Below, piece after piece: positions 11,443 through 23,477 of a stretch of 64,000 nucleotides of DNA. The stretch spans positions 1 through 64,000 of the forward strand of contig JAQMRL010000016.1 of NCBI GenBank assembly GCA_035578175.1, in the 5' to 3' direction. Under the pieces are notes generated by a model. It was not told the origin of the DNA. It searched no databases and saw nothing but the letters and a program-made list of their open reading frames with translations. The position numbers and the translations under genes were made by a program. Positions within the stretch are counted from its first letter, which is position 1. The number at the start of each line of letters is the position of its first letter. The DNA is from Catonia carolina. Taxonomy: Eukaryota; Arthropoda; Insecta; Hemiptera; Achilidae.

Positions 11443-12401
11443 AGGCTTAAACAGCCTCACCAAGAATTTCAGCAAACATGGCGCTTACCCTATCTTGTAA
11501 AGCATAAAAAATTTTAGTAATTGAGGCGATTTTTAAAAAAAATCGTATAACCCGTTTTTTGAAAGTAATGGATTTCATTATACAGTTGGACCCTGTAGTG
11601 AATGAAGTGAAGGTGTCATTTACAGAGTGGAAAATATGTGCTTTTCAGACGGATCGGTATGCTGATAAGCGTACTTTTCCACTCGGTGAGGAAGGCAATG
11701 GTAAACCACCTCACTCCTCGATTATTTGCACTCAATCTGTTCATTGCAAGGCTAAAATAAATAGTTCTGTTTCTTATCACATGGTAAGCCAATTAAATTA
11801 CTGAATCATTTAAGAACAGAAGAGGTAGAGGTGTTAAAGACACTAGTCAGAGTTATCTCGTCTGAAAATAATGAATTTCATTGTACAGCCAGACCCTGTG
11901 GTGAATGAAGTGAAGGTGTCATTTGCAGAGTGGAAAATATGTGCTTTTCAGAGGGCCCGGCATGCTGATAAGCATACTTTTCCACTCAGTGAGTTGTGGC
12001 AATGGTAAACCACCTCACTCCTCGTTTTACTTAGTAAAACCTCTACAGGTTCAAACCAGCCTTTTGGCTGATTACCTAAACAACAACCCGTTTTTGAGAA
12101 AATCGCAAAAAAGTGAAAAATTACACGAATAAAGTACGTACTCTTTCGGTTGACCGATTTTGATGAAAATGTTCGTGTCGTGTCCGGTAGTGGTATGTAA
12201 CTTAAGTTTCAAATTTCAAGATTGTACGATGTAGGCCTACCGTTCATGAGATATTCTGAATACACACACAGACAGACCAATCGCTAAAAACATGTTTTTT
12301 GGGTTCAGGAGTCTGAAAACGTGTAGATCTGGTTAAAACTCGATTTCGAAAAATCGTCATGAAAACAATACTTCTATATATTCATACAGGAAAGAGAAAG
12401 T
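11443..12401 (-). mobile_element. Helentron-like element HL-7, interrupted by SINE-B
   Basis: The HL blocks acagcctcac and catggcgctt at 11452-11500 continue after the SINE insertion with gagaaaatcgc and end at ggaaagagaaagt. The 3' third is missing on the left. Confidence 0.85.
11561..12090 (+). mobile_element. SINE-B copy 2, a head-to-tail dimer
   Basis: A 5'-truncated SINE-B unit (11561-11720) joins at ctcctcg/attattt to a second, nearly complete unit (11721-12090) ending in aacaac. Flanking AACCCGTTTTT copies suggest the dimer inserted as a unit into HL-7. Confidence 0.85.
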
Positions 12402-12870
12402 AAAAACATGTGGAAAAAGTAGGTACCGCTATGGTGTGTGTGTTTTTCCTTTTGAAATTATAATTTAAAATTGAAATAATTATGCAAGAATTTTTTGAAA
12501 TACAAATTATTTTTTATTATATAATAACATAATTGTTTACACAAAAGTAAAATAAAAAGTACAGACAAAAAAAGTAGATTCATTTTCGTAATGGATCGTG
12601 ATACAGCATGTACGAGAGATAACGTAACAGATATCTCGTTTCGCATATTTACCTTTGCAAAACCAAATTAAAAATATATTTAAAAATTGAAATTGTTATT
12701 TAAAAAAAATGTATGAAACCGTAACAAATGTGCTAACAAATAAATTAAGTAATGCGACGTAATAATTCAAATGGGAAATTTATTTTATTTTTAATAATAT
12801 ATTTTGCTCTGTATAACTATTATTACTATTAGATTGGTTTCACAGAGATACAACAATTATACAAAAAAAA
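12402..12870. other. AT-rich spacer, nothing recognised
   Basis: Low-complexity AT-rich sequence; a 62-codon ORF on the minus strand has no recognisable feature. Confidence 0.4.
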
Positions 12871-12967
12871 TCTGGTGTGAAAAACTCACACAACTTTCTC
12901 TTGCCAATGCAAATAATTTAAACACTATAACCTAATATTAGTAATAAAACATTAGAAATAAACAAAA
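12871..12967 (-). mobile_element. Helentron-like 3' end HL-8 (solo end)
   Basis: Only the hairpin end (TCTGGTGTGAAAAACTCACA), subterminal repeat and about 70 bp of body. It directly precedes the same end of HL-9, so two 3' ends lie in tandem. Confidence 0.85.
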
Positions 12968-12968
12968 A

Positions 12969-13897
12969 TCTTGTGTGAAACACTCACACAACTTTCTCTT
13001 GCCAATGCAAATAATTAACAATAAACCTAACATTAGTATTAAAACATTAGAAATGAACAAAAACTAACCTTAAAAACATAACCTTATTTTAATCATGAGT
13101 GAATGACGCAAAATGACAATCGAACTCAATTTGGCTTAAAAATACGGAAAATCACGCTTTCACGCTAAACTAGGTTCTGTAGAGAAAAATGCTCTAAACA
13201 AAAGTTGTAGATCTTTTAATTTTCTATAAATTTAATTATATACACTTTTGTCGTAAAATGCATACTAAGACCGAAATGTTAAAAAAATAGATTTTTCTCA
13301 CGTTTTCGTGAGAAAAAAACAGAAAATCGCAAATTACCGCTAAACTAAGCGTTATACAAAAAAATGTTTGAAACAGAAGTTGTAGGTTTTTAAATTTTCT
13401 ACAACTTTTATTATATAAGTTTTTGCGCTAAAATTTATATTAAAGCCGTAATCTTAAAAAAACAACGTTTTTACGTGAAAACAGCCTCACCGAGACCTTC
13501 AGCAAACATGGCGCCTACCCTATCTTGTAGAGAATAAAAAATTGAGTAAAATAGGCGATTTTAAAAAAAATCGTAGGACCAGTTTTTGAGAAAATCGCAA
13601 AAAACTGAAAAATTATACGAATAAACTACTACTTCCGGTTGACCGATTTTGATGAAAATGTTCGTGTCGCGTCCGGTAGTGGTATGTAACTTAAGTTTCA
13701 AGTTTCAAGTTCGTACGATGTTCCGTTCTTGAGATATTCTGTTCACACACAGACACACACACAGACCAATCGCTAAAAACATGTTTTTTGGGTTCAGGGG
13801 GTCTGAAAACGTATAGATCCGGTGAAAACTCGATTTCGAAAAATCGACATGAAAACAATACTTTCCTTCCTATATATTCATATAGGCAAGAGAAAGT
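12969..13897 (-). mobile_element. Helentron-like element HL-9
   Basis: Nearly full-length, reverse. Short interrupted AC tract at about 13746-13764. Ends in tataggcaagagaaagt and runs straight into HL-10. Confidence 0.92.
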
Positions 13898-14743
13898 AAA
13901 AAACTAACCTCAAAAACATAACCTTATTTTAATCATGAGTGAAACACGCAAAATTAAAATCTAACTCAGTTTGGCTTAAAAATACAGAAAATCACTCTTT
14001 CACGCTAAACTAGGCTCTGTAGAGAAAAAATGCTTTAAATAAAAGTTGTAGAGCTTTTAATTTCCTATAAATCTGATTATATAGTCTACACTTTTGTCGT
14101 AAAATACATTCTAAGGCCGAAATCTTAAAAAAATCAATTTTTCACACGTTTTCGTGGGAAAAGAAACACAAAATAGCTAATTACCGCTTAACTAAGCGTT
14201 ATACAAAAAAATGTTTGAAATTAAAGTTGTAGGACTTTAAATGTTCTACAAATTTTATTATAAATATACATTTTTGCGCTGAAATGCATAATAAAGCCGC
14301 AATCTTAAAAAACCATTCTTTAACACGAAAACAGCCTCACCAAGAATTTCAGCAAACATGGCGCCTACCCTATCTTGTAGAGCATAAAAAATTTAGTAAA
14401 TAAGACGATTTTAAAAAAAATCGTAAGACTAGTTTTTGAGAAAATCGCAAAAAAGTGAAAAATTTGACAAATAAACTACTACTTCCGGTTGACCGATTTT
14501 AATAAAAATGTTCGTGTCGGGTTCTCTAGTATATAGTACATGACTTAAGTTTCAAGTTTTAACTTCGTACGATGTTTCGTTCTTGAGATATTTTGTTCAC
14601 ACACATAACAACCGTTAAAAACATATTTTTTGAGTTCAGGGGGCCTGAAAACGTGTATATCCGGTGAAAATTCGATTTCAACATGAAAATGACATAAAAA
14701 TAGTACTTTCCTTCCTATTTATATTTATATAGGCAAGAGAAAG
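13898..14743 (-). mobile_element. Helentron-like element HL-10, fused to HL-9
   Basis: Begins without its hairpin end, at the aactaacctcaaaaacataa block about 85 bp inside the element, immediately after HL-9. Ends at ggcaagagaaagc. The junction suggests recombination or a tandem transposition product. Confidence 0.88.
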
Positions 14744-14796
14744 CAAAAAAATGAATATTATAGGGAACAAAATCATTGTTTCCTTTTAGATTGTTT

Positions 14797-14973
14797 TTTT
14801 TTTTAACGTCTGACTGTGCTGTGTCTGCTAATGCAGACGGTGAATGATGAAATGATTTTTTGTAATGTATGAAAAAATGCCGTGCCTGAATGGGATTCGA
14901 ACCCAAGACCGCATGATGAGAGGCGAGCACGTTACCAACTTCGCCAATGCGGCCGGCAAAAGATTGTTTTTGA
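14797..14973 (-). mobile_element. SINE-C copy 1, tRNA-derived
   Basis: On the minus strand: GCCGGCCGCATTGGCGAAGT (box A TGGCGAAGTTGG), then GGGTTCGAATCCC (box B), then a body ending in gcagacacagcacagtcag and an A tail. The 17-bp target duplication TTCCTTTTAGATTGTTT stands at 14780-14796 and 14974-14990. The acceptor stem does not pair well, so this is a SINE head, not a functional tRNA gene. Confidence 0.88.
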
Positions 14974-14989
14974 TTCCTTTTAGATTGTT

Positions 14990-15095
14990 TCAAATGAAGT
15001 TTTCACCGGAAACACGCTCATTTCAGGTCTTGTGAAGTTGGAAGACATGTTTTTACCGATTGGTTTGTGTGTAAAGAAAATATTTAAGGAACGTA
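14990..15095 (+). mobile_element. Helentron-like relic HL-11
   Basis: Diverged fragment: gttttcaccgg, acatgtttttaccgattggt and aaaatatttaaggaacg in HL order without an expanded TG tract. Confidence 0.55.
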
Positions 15096-16121
15096 ATAGG
15101 GTATAAATGTTAGCTAACAAAACTGTTATTTCCGCGGAATAGTCAGTGTAGTTTGCCGTCCATTATTGAACAATGCACCACCTTACATCTTAATTAATCA
15201 GTATTGTTATACAACGGTTGTTAATACAATAGCACCCTTAATTTATTTAATTTTTCAACCCCCAACCTTAATTACCCTTTTAATAAGTTAATTTAAAAAA
15301 AGAAAATCTTCATTTTTCTCGTTACCGATCATTTGACCTGATTTTTTAACAATATTTTCATTTACGTTTACATCAAGTACATTTTCTTTACAACAGTTTT
15401 CCATTGATCTGGAAAAGCGCCAGATTTTCTTTACTTTTTACTTTAATATTGTGTCGGTTACATAACCTGTCTTTTTTTAAGTTTTTTTTTTATTCTTTCA
15501 ACGACTGAAATATTTCATTCCACCAGTTACTCAATAAATAATGTTTCCATTACACCTTGTTTTTCATCTGCGTTTACTTTGTCGATTTTCCTTTGAAACA
15601 AAGTAAAAAACATTTTTGTAAAGTTAATTATTTTTCAATTAATTATAAATTAAACGGAAAATGGCACTAATTTTCTTGTAATTCAAGAAATACCGTAGAA
15701 ACCCAGTTAACTAAAACCGGGTAATCCGGGAAATCAATGAACTTCCGATGTGTCCTTCGGGCCAGCCCAGTCAGTCAGCTGGTAGAAAGTCGCTATTATT
15801 TGTTAAGTAACACCGGTTGGGCAAGCGACTTTGTATGGTGACCAGTTGACAGCCATCCATGAACAAATTCTACTGGGGGTCCCTGTTCAAACTCATGTCT
15901 AATCCACGTCAAAAAAAACACAGTAAAAAGCAGCTATCAAATTGGGTAGTTGTCAACAATGTACAGTTCCCGATAAAAAATAAAAGCTAACAAAAAAAAA
16001 ACTTCTGATGTACGTGCAACTCGCTGTACTCGACGAGTGTTGTCGATACACATATTATCCATTATCCTGTTACATCTAAGCCTAGGTTCTTTCTGGATCT
16101 GGGTATAATAAATAACAAAAA
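15096..16121. other. About 1 kb without recognised gene or repeat
   Basis: AT-rich, no family motif seen on either strand. Possibly unique sequence. Confidence 0.45.
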
Positions 16122-16846
16122 TCATGTATGAAACACTCACACAACTTTCTCTTACCAATGTAAATAATGACCAATATAACCTAACATTAGTAATACAACA
16201 TTAGAAATAAACAAAAAACCTAACCTCAATAAACATAACCTAATTTTAATCTTATGTGAAAGACGCAAAATGAAAATCAACCTCAGTTTGGCTTTAACAT
16301 ACGGGAAATCACTCTTTCACGCTAAACTAGGCTCTGTAGAGCAAAATTCTTTAAATAAAAGTTGTAGATCTTTTAATTTCCTTTAAATTTAACTGTTACA
16401 CTTTTGTCGTTAAATGCATACTAAGGGCGAAATCTTAAAAAAATCGATTTTTCACACGTTTTCGTGAGAGAAAACAGAAAATTGCTAATTACCGCTGAAC
16501 TAAGCGTTATACAAAGAAACATTTAAAATAAAAGTTGTAGGATTTTAAATTCTCTACAACTTTTATTATATTAATTTTTAATGAACCGATTTAAATGAAA
16601 ATGTTTGTGTTGGGTCCGGTAGTGGTAGACTACATAACTTAAGTTTCAAGTTTCAAGTTCGTAAGATGTTTGTTCTTGAGATATTCTGTTCATACACACA
16701 CACAGACACACAGACCAATCGCTAAAAACATGTTTTTTAGGGTTCACGGGGTCTGAAAACGTGTAGATCTGGTGAAAACTCGTCTTGTTAAAATTGACAT
16801 GAAAACAATACTTTTTTCCTATATATTCATACACTCAAGAGAAAGT
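16122..16846 (-). mobile_element. Helentron-like element HL-12 with internal deletion
   Basis: Both ends are present. About 230 bp is missing near 16580, where the AT-rich block joins directly to gaaccgatttaaatg. Short AC tract at 16694-16712. Confidence 0.88.
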
Positions 16847-16891
16847 AAAAACTGCTAGCAACTATAAATTAAAACAGGGAGAATGCAAATT

Positions 16892-17310
16892 AGAGATATT
16901 CTGTATACACACACACACACACGCAGACCAATCGCTAAAAACATGTTTTTTTGTTTTCAGAGTGGCTGAAAACATCAAAACATGATTTTTTTGTTTTCAG
17001 AGGGGCTGAAAACGTGCAGATCCGGTGAAAAGTCGATTTTAAAAAATGGACATGAAAACAATACTTTCCTTCCTATAAGTTCATATACGCAAGAGAAAGA
17101 AAAATAGCTAGCGTGCAGATCCGGTGAAAAGTCGATTTTAAAAAATCACATATCAGAGTGCGTTTTCCTTCCTATAAGATCATATACGCAAGAGAAAGAA
17201 AAATAGCTAGCGTGCAGATCCGGTGAAAAGTCGATTTTAAAAAATGGACATGAAAACAATACTTTCCTTCCTATAAGTTCATATACGCAAGAGAAAGAAA
17301 AATTGCTAGC
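16892..17310 (-). mobile_element. Helentron-like outer end HL-13, expanded to three 99-bp units
   Basis: Only the microsatellite-to-5'-end part of HL is present. From 17014 the terminal segment gtgcagatccggtgaaaagt to gaaaaatagctagc is repeated three times with period 99 (17014, 17113, 17212). The middle unit carries the barcode string, so the triplication may be partly an assembly product. Confidence 0.85.
17147..17162 (+). other. Sequencing-barcode string (likely artefact), copy 4
   Basis: Exact CACATATCAGAGTGCG plus TT replaces the 18 bases ggacatgaaaacaatact found in the neighbouring 99-bp units, leaving the period unchanged. Confidence 0.85.
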
Positions 17311-17517
17311 ACCTAGTAATTAAAACTGAAAGAATACAAATTAGGTAGTATAATTGAAAAAACAATAGAAGAAATAATAAAGAGAGTAATTAGTGAAGTA
17401 GGGAAAAGCATATAAATATAGTGACGTCATTCATTAGAGACGAATAGCCCCAGACAGACAGACAGACAGTTGGACGGTTGGGGTAGATAATAATTCATGT
17501 TGTTTTGCAATTATTTA
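17311..17517. other. Spacer with a short (GACA)n run
   Basis: No gene seen; a short agacagacagacagacag run stands near 17454-17470. Confidence 0.4.
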
Positions 17518-18183
17518 AATGGGAATTAGTGACACTCACTCACTCACTGTAAACGTGTCAGGTGTTTTTAAATGAAATAATAATTCCTCCTCTACAAGCT
17601 TATCCTTACCACTACATCTAACCAATATTAGACAAGCTAATTCATTAACACGTGTTTCATTTAATATACGATTTTTTCTTTCTCTTCCCTATAATATGAA
17701 TATATAGGAAGGAAAGTATTGTTTTCATCTCAAATTTAGCAAATACACTTTTCACCCGAATATACACCTAAACAGACCCCCTCAACCCAAAAAACACGTT
17801 TTTAGCAATTGGTCTGTGGTGTCTGTCTGTGTTTGAACAGAATATCTCAAGAACGGAACATTGTACGAACTTGAAACTTGAAACTTAAGTTACATACCAC
17901 TACCAGGACCCGACACGAACATTTTCATCAAAATCGGTCAACCGGAAGTAGTAGTTTATTCGTATAATTTTTCACTTTTTTGTGATTTTCTCAAAAACTG
18001 GTCCTACGATTTTTTTTAAAATCGGCTGGTTTACTACATTTTTTATCTACAAGATAGGGTAGGCGCCATGTTTGCTGAAATTCTTGATGAGGCTGTTTTC
18101 ACGTAAAAAAAAAATTATTTTTTTTTAATTACGGCTTTCATATGCATTTAAGTGCAAAAATATTTTAGTAACAATGTAGAAAA

Positions 18184-18198
18184 TGTAAAATCCTATAA
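18184..18198. repeat. Target duplication, left copy, of the LINE in HL-14
   Basis: TGTAAAATCCTATAA, repeated at 20251-20265; exact 15-bp match bounding the LINE. Confidence 0.92.
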
Positions 18199-20250
18199 TA
18201 ATAATAATAATAATAAAGTGTGTTTTATTACTAAAATACATATGTATATACATTGCTTATAAATAAATACAAATAACATTTGACAGTATCGCAAAATACA
18301 AAATAGATATTACAAACACACATATGGCAAGACCCAAAAGGTCGCCTGCCAGGCTGGCAGCCAAAACAAACTCTAAATTATATCACTCACGAAAATATTA
18401 AGTAAAATTAAAACAGTCCTCTATTATAGTTCATCAAGTAACAACAATAACACAAAACAGAAAACCATTTTACAGTACTTTTTTCTCTTATTCCTTAATT
18501 AAAACCAAAGAAAACAACAAAACATTACATACATAAATAATACTACATGATCCTTACTAATTAGTAGTTAAATTCCTGGACCAGTATCTTGCGATATTTT
18601 ATTGCTTCTCTGATATATGCAACTAAACTCCCCCAGTTGTCTCCATTTAGCACCCTAATAATTTCGTCTTCACTTAGCACATCGTTATTAAACCACTTTA
18701 TTCTATAATTTTTTAGAATGGGACAAACTCCTAAAAAATGCACTATGTCTTCCTCCTCATTCAAACAACATAACGAACATCTCCATCTATCTGACTCTCT
18801 ATGAGGTGCCTTATTAAGTGGCAGCATACCACTTCTAGCCCTAAAAATTACATTAATAAACTGCCTCTTGTGCCGGTCGGTAATGTATTGTACGTCACCT
18901 AAATCCCTATTTAATTTACTATAAATCGAATGAAATTCGGACCTATCAGCCCTTTCCAACCACTTGCCGACTTCTCGTTGCTTAATACCCTCAATTACAC
19001 CCTCACAGTCCTCCCGCCATTGTTCATTGGTCATTACATCTACATTAAAGTTTCTATTAAAGCCATCAAATAATACTTTCAACCTATTAACCCATTCTAA
19101 TTGCATTCTTAATGCCTTCCTCACCAATATATTTGGAAGTCTGTTTTCTGGGAACTTGCATGCTTTACGGATATACTTTAAATTCATTTTCAAGGCATCC
19201 ACGTACAGTAAATTTGCTCCCGTTTCTAAGTATAATATGTAGTTTGGCGTATTAGATGGGAGACCAAAAACACGCTTCATATAAAACCTTTGAACGCCCT
19301 CAATATCTTCTCCTGTTCCAAACCCCCAAACTTCAGCTCCATACATGGCAATCGTTTGACACGCGGATCGAAATACCCTCTGCTTAGCTGAATATGCAAT
19401 ATCATCCCTTATCATTAGCTTCTTCCAAAAACTGTTTATTGCGTACCTCGTAGCAGAGGCCCGCTCTTGAAAATGTTTTGTAAAAGACAATTGTGACGTG
19501 AATGTAACTCCTAAATATTTAAAACTGTTTACAACTTCAATGCTTCTCCCTTGATACATCCACCTCTCGTGTCCCTTCAGCCTGCCTCCTTTCCTAAAAA
19601 CTACAATTTTTGTTTTTTCCACATTTACTATTAAGTTCCATCTTTCACAGTACTCACTAAAACGGTCAAGCATTTTCTGGAGCCTCCTACTATCCGCAGC
19701 CAACAGAACCAGATCATCCGCGTATAACAATGACCTTATGTTTGTTTCATCCAACCAAATTCCTTCCCCTATCTCCTCGTGGATGTCATTAATGAAGAGT
19801 GCAAAAAGCATTGGTGAAAGAAGACAACCTTGCCGAACCCCCGCGGTCGTACAGAACGGGGCTGTCAGTCCTGTACCACACCAAACCTGCGCTTCAGTGT
19901 TTTCATACAACTCCCGCAAGACCCTTAGGAACTTATAACTGAACCCCAAATTATACAATTTATAAAACAATGCATTTCTGTCGACCTTATCGAAGGCTGC
20001 TTTTAAGTCTATAAAACACGCATATACTTTTTTAGCCCCGCTTCTTAACTTAAGACATACAGCTGTATACAAATTAAAAACATTATCTATAGCAGAATAT
20101 CCCGTTCGGAACCCTGACTGGCACTCGTTTAGAATATTCTTATTCGTAACCCAGCGTTCCAAACGTTTCAACAGAATACCCGTAAAAAGCTTTGATATTG
20201 AATCCAAAAACGAGATTCCCCTGTAATTTTCAACCGTTTCTAGTGGACCC
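18199..20250 (-). mobile_element. 5'-truncated LINE with a (TTA)n tail
   Basis: Bounded by 15-bp direct repeats. On the minus strand the 3' end is a (TTA)n tail (18199-18217) after a 3' UTR of about 340 bp with no visible features. The 5' end is cut within the RT domain. Target-primed reverse transcription explains truncation, tail and duplication. Confidence 0.93.
18561..20250 (-). CDS. LINE reverse transcriptase, partial but uninterrupted (about 563 codons)
   Basis: The frame is open across the truncated end (PLETVENYRGISFLDSISK), so there is no genuine start codon in the window; the first listed possible start at 20207 is TTG. RT motifs follow in order: CQSGFRTGYSAIDN, CFIDLKAAFDKVDR with the first catalytic aspartate, TAGVRQGCLLSPMLFALFIN, then the catalytic YADDLVLLA, and later SFKYLGVTFT. 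The C-terminal part ends with a probable zinc-binding motif C-x2-C-x9-H-x4-C (CSLCCLNEEEDIVHFLGVC). No stop or frameshift is seen in about 1.7 kb, which indicates a recent insertion. The LINE clade is not resolved, and the N-terminal endonuclease is missing, so it cannot retrotranspose alone. Confidence 0.93.
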
Positions 20251-20854
20251 TGTAAAATCCTATAACTTTTATTTCAAACATTTTTTTGTATGACGCTTAG
20301 TTTAGCAGTAATTAGCGATTTTCTGTTTTTTTCTCACGAAAACGTATGAAAAATCGATTTTTTAAAGATTTCGGCCTTAGTGTGCATTTTACGACAAAAG
20401 TGTATACATTAAAATTTATAGAAAATTAAAAGATCTACAACTTTCATTTAAAGCATTTTTCTCTACAGAGCCTAATTTAGCGTGAAAGAGTGATTTTCCG
20501 TATTTTTAAGCCGAAATGAGTTCGATTTTCATTTTGCGTCTTTCAGTCATGATTAAAATAAGGTTTTATTTTTACAGGTTAGTTGTTTTTTTATTTATAA
20601 TGTTATATTACTAATGTTAGGTTATATTATTAATTATTTGCATTGGCAAGAGAAAGTTGTGTGAGTGTTTCACACCAGATTTTTTTAAACGGGAATTAGT
20701 GACACTCACTCACTCACTGTAAACGTGTCAGGTGTTTTTAAATGAAATAATAATTCCACCTCTACAAGCTTATCCTTTCCCCTTCTCACTACATCTAACC
20801 AATATTAGACAAGCTTATTCATTAACACGTGTTTCATTTAATATACGATTTTTT

Positions 20855-21010
20855 TCTTTCTCTTCCCTATAATATGAATATATAGGAAGGAAAGTATTGT
20901 TTTCATGTCGATCACAACAAATCAAGTTTTCACAGGATCTACACGTTTTCAGACTACTTGAATGCAAAAACATGTTTTTAGCGATTGGTCTGCGTGTGTG
21001 TGTGTGTCTA
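20855..21010 (+). mobile_element. Helentron-like 5' end HL-15 (truncated)
   Basis: 5' hairpin to the start of the TG tract only; ends abruptly at attactagttgctagcaa. That sequence also occurs, inverted and diverged, next to HL-12 (16853) and after HL-13 (17303). Confidence 0.85.
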
Positions 21011-21033
21011 ATTACTAGTTGCTAGCAATTTTT

Positions 21034-21198
21034 ACTTTCTCTTGCCTATATGAATATATAGGAAGGAAAGTATTGTTTTCATCTCGATTTTAGCAAATAC
21101 ACTCTTCACTCGAATATACACCTAAACAGACCCCCCTCAACCCACACACACACAACTGCTTTTCACCCATTGGCCTGTGTGTGTGCGTGCGTGTGTGT

Positions 21199-21231
<33 letters not shown>

Positions 21232-22014
21232 TGTGTGTGAAGAGAATATCTCAAGAAGGAACATCGTACGAAATTGAAACTTAAATTACATACCATTACC
21301 AGGACCTGACACGAACATTTTCATCAAAATCGGTTAACCGGAAGTAGTAGTTTATTCGTGGAATTTTTAACTTTTTTGCGATTTTCTCAAAAACTGGTTT
21401 TACGATTTTTTTAAAAATCGCCTGGTTTACTTAATTTTTTTATGCTCTACAAGATAAAGTAAACGCCATATATGCTGAAATTTTTGGTGAGGCTGTTTTC
21501 ACGTAAAAAAACTGTTTTTCTAAGATTACGGCTTTAATATGCATTTTAGCGTAAAAATGTAGTATAACAAAAGTTGTAGACAATTTCAAATCCTACAACT
21601 TTTATTTTGAAAATTTTTTTGTATAACGCTTAGTTTAGCGGTAATTAGCGATTTTCTGTTTTTTTTCTCACGAAAACGTGTGAAAAATCGATTCTTTTTA
21701 AGATTTCGGCCTTAGTATGCATTTTACGACAGAAATGTATAAAATCAAATGTATAGGAAATCAAAAGATCCACAACTTTCATTTAAAGCATTTTTCTCTA
21801 CAGATCCTTGTTCAGCGTGAAAGAGCGATTTTCTGTAATTTTATGCCAAACTGAGGTCAATTTTCATTTTCCGTCTTTTACTCATGATTAAAATAAGGTT
21901 ATGTTTGTTGAAGTTAGTTTTTTGTTTATTTCTAATGTTTTATTACTAATGTTAGGTTATATTGTTAATTATTTGCATTGGCAAGAGAAAGTTAGGTGAG
22001 GTTTTCACACCAGA
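21034..22014 (+). mobile_element. Helentron-like element HL-16
   Basis: Full-length, with TG/CG/TG tract at about 21175-21239 and the terminal hairpin mutated (gttaggtgaggttttcacac). Confidence 0.92.
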
Positions 22015-22020
22015 TTTTTT

Positions 22021-22480
22021 TTCGTCATCAGTCTCTCGACTGATTTGACGCAGCTTTCCAAGCTGTTCTATCTTGCAGAATTCGTTTCATATTTACATAC
22101 CGGTGACACCCTACATCTTTCGTAATTTGCTTTATACATTTTAATCTTTGCATCCCCCTACAATTTACTCCCTCAATATTACCCTCCATTATTGATAGAT
22201 GTCTTAAGATATGCCCCACTAACCTATCTCTTCTTCTGGTAAGATGTTTACATATACTTTCCATTTTCATCCACTCGTCTAAGAACCTCTATATTACTTA
22301 TTTCATCAACCCATCGTTAACATTTTCCTATAACATTGCATTTCAAAACCTTCTATCCTCTTCTGTTCTACAGCCCCTATCACCCACGTTTCACTCTCGT
22401 ATAATGCTATACCCCAAACATAGTGTTTTAACGGGATACTGTACTTTATATCCCGCCAATGTTACATTTGCTATTTTTCG
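22021..22480 (-). pseudogene. LINE RT C-terminal fragment
   Basis: The minus strand encodes the far C-terminus of an endonuclease-RT LINE: RKMLTMG, ISNIEVLRRVDE and RRRDRLVGHILRH, with frame breaks near 22270 and 22310. It abuts the T run of HL-16. A second copy of the same 3' end lies at 31440-31960. Confidence 0.75.
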
Positions 22481-22494
22481 ATACATTTTTTTGT

Positions 22495-22893
22495 GTTGTT
22501 GTTGTTTAGGTCATCAGCCAAAAGGCTGGTTTGAACCTCTAGAGGTTTTACTAAGTAAAACGAGGAGTGAGGAGGTTTACCATTGCCTTCCTCACTGAAT
22601 GGAAAAGAATACTTATCAGCATGCCGGGCCCTCTGAAAATCACATATTTTCCACTCTCCAAATGACACCTTCACTTCATTCACCACATGGTCTGGCTGTA
22701 TAGTAAAAATTTTTTACTTTCAGAGGAGATAACTCTGATTAGTGTCACAGTACACCTCTACCTCTTCTGTTCTTAAATGATTCAGTCATTTAATTGGCTG
22801 AATATGTGATAACAAAAGAACTATTTATTTTAGCCCTGCAACTAACAGATTGAGTGTAAATAATTTGACACTCCACCTGTCTGTTATGGGCAG
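22495..22893 (-). mobile_element. SINE-B copy 3
   Basis: Full-length reverse copy (AAC tail at the left, CTGCCC end at the right) flanked by ACATTTTTTT repeats. The repeat-wide short ORF (KPPHSSFYLVKPLEVQTS) is open here. Confidence 0.9.
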
Positions 22894-23477
22894 ACATTTT
22901 TTTTTAGGATTGGTAAAAGATAGAGAAATTAAACTTTTCACACCATACGTGTCAGGTTATTTTTGAGCTACTGACATTTTTTCAGTTTCATTCTTGGACC
23001 ATACCATTTTTTTTTTAAATTACGAATAACATAACATTTTTACAAATTTTTTATAAGTTTTTTGCGTATTACTAATATTTTAAGCACCTGAGGAAGTTAT
23101 AAAAATGTTGGTATATGTGACTATAAAAAATTATTAACTGGTAAAAATTTCAGCCTTGTAGGTTTATTGGTTTCACAGAAAAATGTACCTTAGTGTTAAA
23201 AATCTAAATTTACGAGAAAACGCAAGAAACAAGAAAACACAAGTCAAAACCAAATGTACACAAACAAGTAAATTTCCCATCAACATTTGTTTAGAAAGCT
23301 GAACCAACAACTGAGAATATTAAAAACCGTGATGCAGATATTTTAAAAACTGAAATTTTCTTCTTTGCACTAAAACGAGCAGTATAACATTGTGAAAATT
23401 TTTCGTTCTTATCAACATAAATTTTCTGCGTTAACTTGATAAAAACTTAATTTTATGACGTAATTTAATGTTTTTTA
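22894..23477. other. AT-rich spacer, nothing recognised
   Basis: No gene or repeat family recognised. Confidence 0.4.

Larger units (their letters stand above)
17677..20679 (+). mobile_element. Helentron-like element HL-14, interrupted by a LINE
   Basis: The left part (17677-18198) runs from the 5' hairpin to the block before the long AT-rich hairpin; the right part (20251-20679) resumes there and ends with ggcaagagaaagt, 3' hairpin and cacaccaga. The two halves are separated by the LINE at 18199-20250. Confidence 0.92.
17518..20868. repeat. Direct duplication of an HL flank at 17518-17680 and 20687-20855
   Basis: About 165 bp (gggaattagtgacactcact through acacgtgtttcatttaatat) occurs immediately before HL-14 and again between HL-14 and HL-15. 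The repeating unit is flank plus HL element, best explained by tandem duplication or unequal crossover between HL copies. Confidence 0.88.

Noticed and set aside
14870..14960. Possible tRNA gene on the minus strand
   Set aside because: Boxes A and B are good, but the acceptor stem does not pair and the sequence continues into a SINE body with A tail and target duplication.
17014..17310. CRISPR-like regular repeat
   Set aside because: The 99-bp units are direct tandem copies of an HL end without unique spacers, in a eukaryotic context.
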